Positions 61,148 to 64,000 of a stretch of DNA of 64,000 nucleotides are shown piece after piece. The DNA lies in assembly GCF_002157685.2 (NCBI RefSeq), contig NZ_AP026738.1, positions 2,294,001 through 2,358,000 of the forward strand. Reading direction: 5' to 3'. The position numbers and the translations under genes are program-made. The DNA comes from Comamonas thiooxydans (lineage in GTDB: Bacteria > Pseudomonadota > Gammaproteobacteria > Burkholderiales > Burkholderiaceae_C). The notes below the pieces were generated by a model. The model was not told the DNA's origin and ran no database searches. It worked only from the letters and a program-made list of their open reading frames with translations. The stretch's first letter is position 1. Every line of letters starts with the position of its first letter.

Positions 61148-63535
61148 CTAGAAAAGCTCCTGCTGAGAAGATGTCAGAGTGACGAAATCTTCTCCGAGAG
61201 GGATCAAGATCGAGTCGGCAATCGGCTTGATCTGTTTCGTCAGATAGTGCTCGTAATCGATGCGTGAGCGGCGGATTTCCAAAGGCTCAGGGCCATTCTT
61301 GGTCATGACGTATTGGATCCAGCCGCCGTTCTGGTACTGCCTGGGTCGTCCCACACGATCGTTGTACTCATCGGCAATGCGAGCGGCACGGACCTGTGGT
61401 GGCACATTGGCCACGTAGGCATCCAGGCGATGTCGCAGGCGTTTGCGATAGATGAGCAGATCATCCTTCTTGCCCGCCAGTGTCGAGTGGGCATACTCGA
61501 TGACAAACTCGCGGTAGGGGACACCCTGGAAGACGCGCGAGAGCAAGCCCTCCTGGAACTGCCGTGCCAGCAGTGTCCAGTCGCTGCGCGCCATTTCAAG
61601 GCCGCGGTAGATCATCGATTCGTTTCCGGCGGCATCTACACTCAGGCCGGCATAGCGCTTCTTGCTGCCGATGTCCGAGCCGCGGATGGTGGGCATGAAG
61701 AACTTCTTGTAATACGTGTCGAACTCGATCTCAAGAAAGCACTTCAGGCCTTGCTCTTGGTGCAGGGTTTGAATCCACCACGCGTTGATGTCCTGGGCCA
61801 GCTGGGCAGCCACGGCATATGCCTCTTCGGTGGTATGGGGCCGCTTGAGCCAAATAAAGATGGAGTCCGTGTCTCCATAAATGACTTCATATCCGTGCTC
61901 TTCGACCAGATCCCTTGTGAGCTTCACCATTTCGTGGCCACGTAAGGTAATGGCTGAAATCAAATCCGGATTGAAGAATCTGCATTCCGACGCGCCTAGC
62001 ACCCCAGCGAATGAGTTCATCACCAGCTTGAGCGCTTGCGACAGTGGTTCGTTCCTGGTGCGTTTGGCCTCATCTCGGGCCTGCCAGAGGGTGGTCACGA
62101 TTTCCGGGAGACAGTGCTTCTCGCGAGAAAAGAGCGTGCCCCTTGGGCCTCTGATCGGGAGCTCTGAAGAGTCGGCATGACGACCCTCTACCAAACCCAC
62201 GGGGTCAACGAGGAAGGTGCGGATGATTGATGGATAGAGACTCTTGTAGTCCAGAACCACGACGGAGTCGTAGAAGCCAGGCTTGGAGTCCATGACGTAG
62301 CCGCCGGGGGAGGACTTTCCTTGAATATCGCCCACGTTGGGCGCGACATACCCCATGCGGTGCATGCGTGGCAAATAGTGATGGCTGAATGCGGCAATAG
62401 AGCCACCGAACTGGTCGAGTTGCAGGCCCGTGGTGTGGGCGCGCTCCATCGCAAACTGCAGCAGCTTCGCCTTTTCGAAGATTTGTAGAACCAGCTCGCA
62501 GTCGCGTATGTTGTAGGCTGCAAGAGCGGGCTTGTCTAGCTGGTAGCGCCGCTCGATTTCCGCCATCTTGTCGTACTCGTCTCCGATAGCCTTGCCTTCG
62601 CCCAGAAGCTCTTGCGCGACGTTCTCGAGGCTGAAGGACGGGAAGCTCCAGACTGCGGCCCTGAGCGCTTCAATCCCGTCAACGACAACTCGTCCTGGCA
62701 TGGGAGCAAACAGATAGCCTTGTTTACCGGGATGAGTTCGCCATGCAATGGGCTTGCGCTCGCGCCCCAGGAGTAGTGGTGTTGCACATTCGTCTGCCGT
62801 TTTCTGCAGCACACGCAGGTCGAACTGAATGACATTCCATCCAATGATGACGTCCGGATCATTGCGTGCAAACCAGTCGTTGAGCTTGTCAATCATGGCT
62901 TTGCGTGTTGAGCAATGAATCAGCTCGAAACCAGGCGTTCTTACGGGTTTGGCAGGAGGCTCACCCAGCATGAAAACGACGCGCTCCGCCATGCCGTCCA
63001 GTGCGATCGAATACAGATCTTGGTGCTGACTGGTCTCGATGTCCAATGACACGACCTTCAGAACCGGCCGGAAATCGGGCGCAGGAACAAGCTTGCAGTT
63101 CACCAGCGCCGCATGTTCTGTCCGACCGCCTTGCAGCGCGACGCCCGCCGTGATGAAGCGCTCCATCAAGTAACGCTCATGTGGTCGAACATCAGCCTCC
63201 AGAAGGGGGATGCCTAGTTGCTGGAGAGTGCGTGCAAGTCGCCGTAGTTGACGAAAACTCCGGGCATAGATACCCAAGACGGGCTCTTGCTGAAAACTCT
63301 TCAGTCCCAGTTCCCGCAATTCCGCTCCAGCCAGGGGAGGGAGTTGCGCTTCTACCGCTTCTCTGTGACGGGCCTCGACGAAAGCCACAGATTTCTGAGC
63401 AGTGAGGAGGACCTTCAGGGGGCCGCTATCGGTTGCCAGCCAATACTCAAGCTCGACGCCCGCCGGTGTGTCTCGCCAATTGCGAGTAAGTATGAATCCC
63501 TGGCGTTCTGGAGATAGCACGAAAGATGAAGTCAA
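61148..63535 (-). CDS. polB: DNA polymerase II (family B)
   Basis: 795 residues, close to E. coli Pol II (783). The exonuclease domain has DIETS (Exo I), a later NVIQFDL-type Exo II and YNIRDCELV (Exo III). Polymerase motifs are DYKSLYPSIIRTF, the KLVMNSFAGVLG helix, YGDTDSIF and KKRYAG. It takes part in damage bypass and replication restart. The only in-frame start keeping the N-terminal block is a TTG at 63535 without a clear ribosome site. It converges with the hydroxylase genes. Confidence 0.94.
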   Translation of the reverse strand: MTSSFVLSPERQGFILTRNWRDTPAGVELEYWLATDSGPLKVLLTAQKSVAFVEARHREAVEAQLPPLAGAELRELGLKSFQQEPVLGIYARSFRQLRRLARTLQQLGIPLLEADVRPHERYLMERFITAGVALQGGRTEHAALVNCKLVPAPDFRPVLKVVSLDIETSQHQDLYSIALDGMAERVVFMLGEPPAKPVRTPGFELIHCSTRKAMIDKLNDWFARNDPDVIIGWNVIQFDLRVLQKTADECATPLLLGRERKPIAWRTHPGKQGYLFAPMPGRVVVDGIEALRAAVWSFPSFSLENVAQELLGEGKAIGDEYDKMAEIERRYQLDKPALAAYNIRDCELVLQIFEKAKLLQFAMERAHTTGLQLDQFGGSIAAFSHHYLPRMHRMGYVAPNVGDIQGKSSPGGYVMDSKPGFYDSVVVLDYKSLYPSIIRTFLVDPVGLVEGRHADSSELPIRGPRGTLFSREKHCLPEIVTTLWQARDEAKRTRNEPLSQALKLVMNSFAGVLGASECRFFNPDLISAITLRGHEMVKLTRDLVEEHGYEVIYGDTDSIFIWLKRPHTTEEAYAVAAQLAQDINAWWIQTLHQEQGLKCFLEIEFDTYYKKFFMPTIRGSDIGSKKRYAGLSVDAAGNESMIYRGLEMARSDWTLLARQFQEGLLSRVFQGVPYREFVIEYAHSTLAGKKDDLLIYRKRLRHRLDAYVANVPPQVRAARIADEYNDRVGRPRQYQNGGWIQYVMTKNGPEPLEIRRSRIDYEHYLTKQIKPIADSILIPLGEDFVTLTSSQQELF

Positions 63536-64000
63536 GCGAATGTGACTGTCTTGAACCGGAGTTCAAGGCCATGGCTGTGTGTGATGGCATGAGCTTGCAG
63601 AGCAAGCCACATGTCTCGAACGAAGTTCCAATGAAATGATACCCAGCAATCATGACCGCGTTTTTCCAACAGAGCCACGTCAACAGCAATCTAGGCGTTC
63701 CACAGATCCAAAGCGGATGGAGCACATAGATGGAGTGATGCAAATGCTCCGAGAGGGCTGAAAACCGTCATCAAGTTGCCGCCGATCGATGGCTGCCTCT
63801 ATCGATAGCAGGCATTAGTAGAAGCTTGGTCTGAAATTCCGAACTGGCGTGAGAGTTGCGCGGGACGCCAGGGTTCGAGTTTTCAGGCCATATGCGAGGA
63901 CGGATGGATTCAGAGGATGAAAGGGGCGGTGGGGCATCAAGCCAGGTCATCTGACATGGCAATATGCATTTTCAAGGCTTCTATGAATTGAGTCTCGGCA
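63536..64000. other. upstream region of polB, no gene seen
   Basis: 465 bp to the window edge. Short open frames have no family features. No LexA-type CTGT-N8-ACAG box was found in the first 150 bp. Confidence 0.5.
63550..63567. promoter_or_regulatory. perfect palindrome just upstream of polB
   Basis: Arms CTTGAAC and GTTCAAG with a CGGA spacer lie 15-32 bp upstream of the polB start codon, where an operator would act. The binding factor is unknown. Confidence 0.4.

Overview
The window looks like chromosome of a Comamonas-type betaproteobacterium (Burkholderiales). The clues are high GC with matching codon use, a LigAB-type protocatechuate 4,5-dioxygenase next to pobA, three solitary Bug (TctC-type) binding proteins, a 3-hydroxybutyrate dehydrogenase and a nap-ccm supercluster. 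The genus is inferred from gene content only.

Layout. 0-14.7 kb is mostly core: a small Tim44-leader/glycine-zipper envelope protein, an FMN reductase, serB, a Bug protein, a CbiM-like membrane protein, mfd, ispD-ispF, a GFA protein, an OmpR/EnvZ-type two-component pair, a SIMPL protein and bdhA. 14.7-23.3 kb is a compact filamentous (Inoviridae, Zot-type) prophage. It has a repressor, replication initiator, ssDNA-binding protein, coat proteins, pIII-like adsorption protein, Zot ATPase and its own serine recombinase, but no secretin. It sits directly upstream of bdhA, and a 9-bp repeat at its two ends is a candidate attachment core. 23.3-26.7 kb holds an alpha/beta hydrolase, relA (dead hydrolase domain) and tRNA-Val(GAC).

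26.7-33.8 kb is an accessory segment. A Bug-ligB-ligA-pobA cassette with a divergent LysR regulator (4-hydroxybenzoate to protocatechuate to the 4,5-cleavage pathway) is bracketed by decayed IS5, IS481 and IS3 transposase fragments. 33.8-45.0 kb is one uninterrupted minus-strand run, napEDABC-ccmABCDEFGHI: periplasmic nitrate reductase plus the whole cytochrome c maturation machine, with an FNR-like box upstream.

45.7-57 kb is the most unusual part. A minus-strand run encodes ATP sulfurylase (CysD), a CysN-CysC fusion (together APS and PAPS synthesis), a DUF1214 protein, a PAPS-type sulfotransferase, an EthD-like protein, two paralogous SnoaL-like proteins, an SRPBCC protein and a short-chain dehydrogenase. 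A divergent cysQ (PAP phosphatase) and a Bug protein lie beside it. Together they suggest a dedicated pathway that makes PAPS, sulfonates an unknown small molecule and recycles PAP. CysD is joined in frame to a full-length IS630-like transposase domain that has lost two of three catalytic acids.

57.3-64 kb holds a LysR regulator divergent from a two-subunit molybdenum hydroxylase of the isoquinoline 1-oxidoreductase type, then a family B DNA polymerase (Pol II). No rRNA, CRISPR array or intact insertion sequence was seen.
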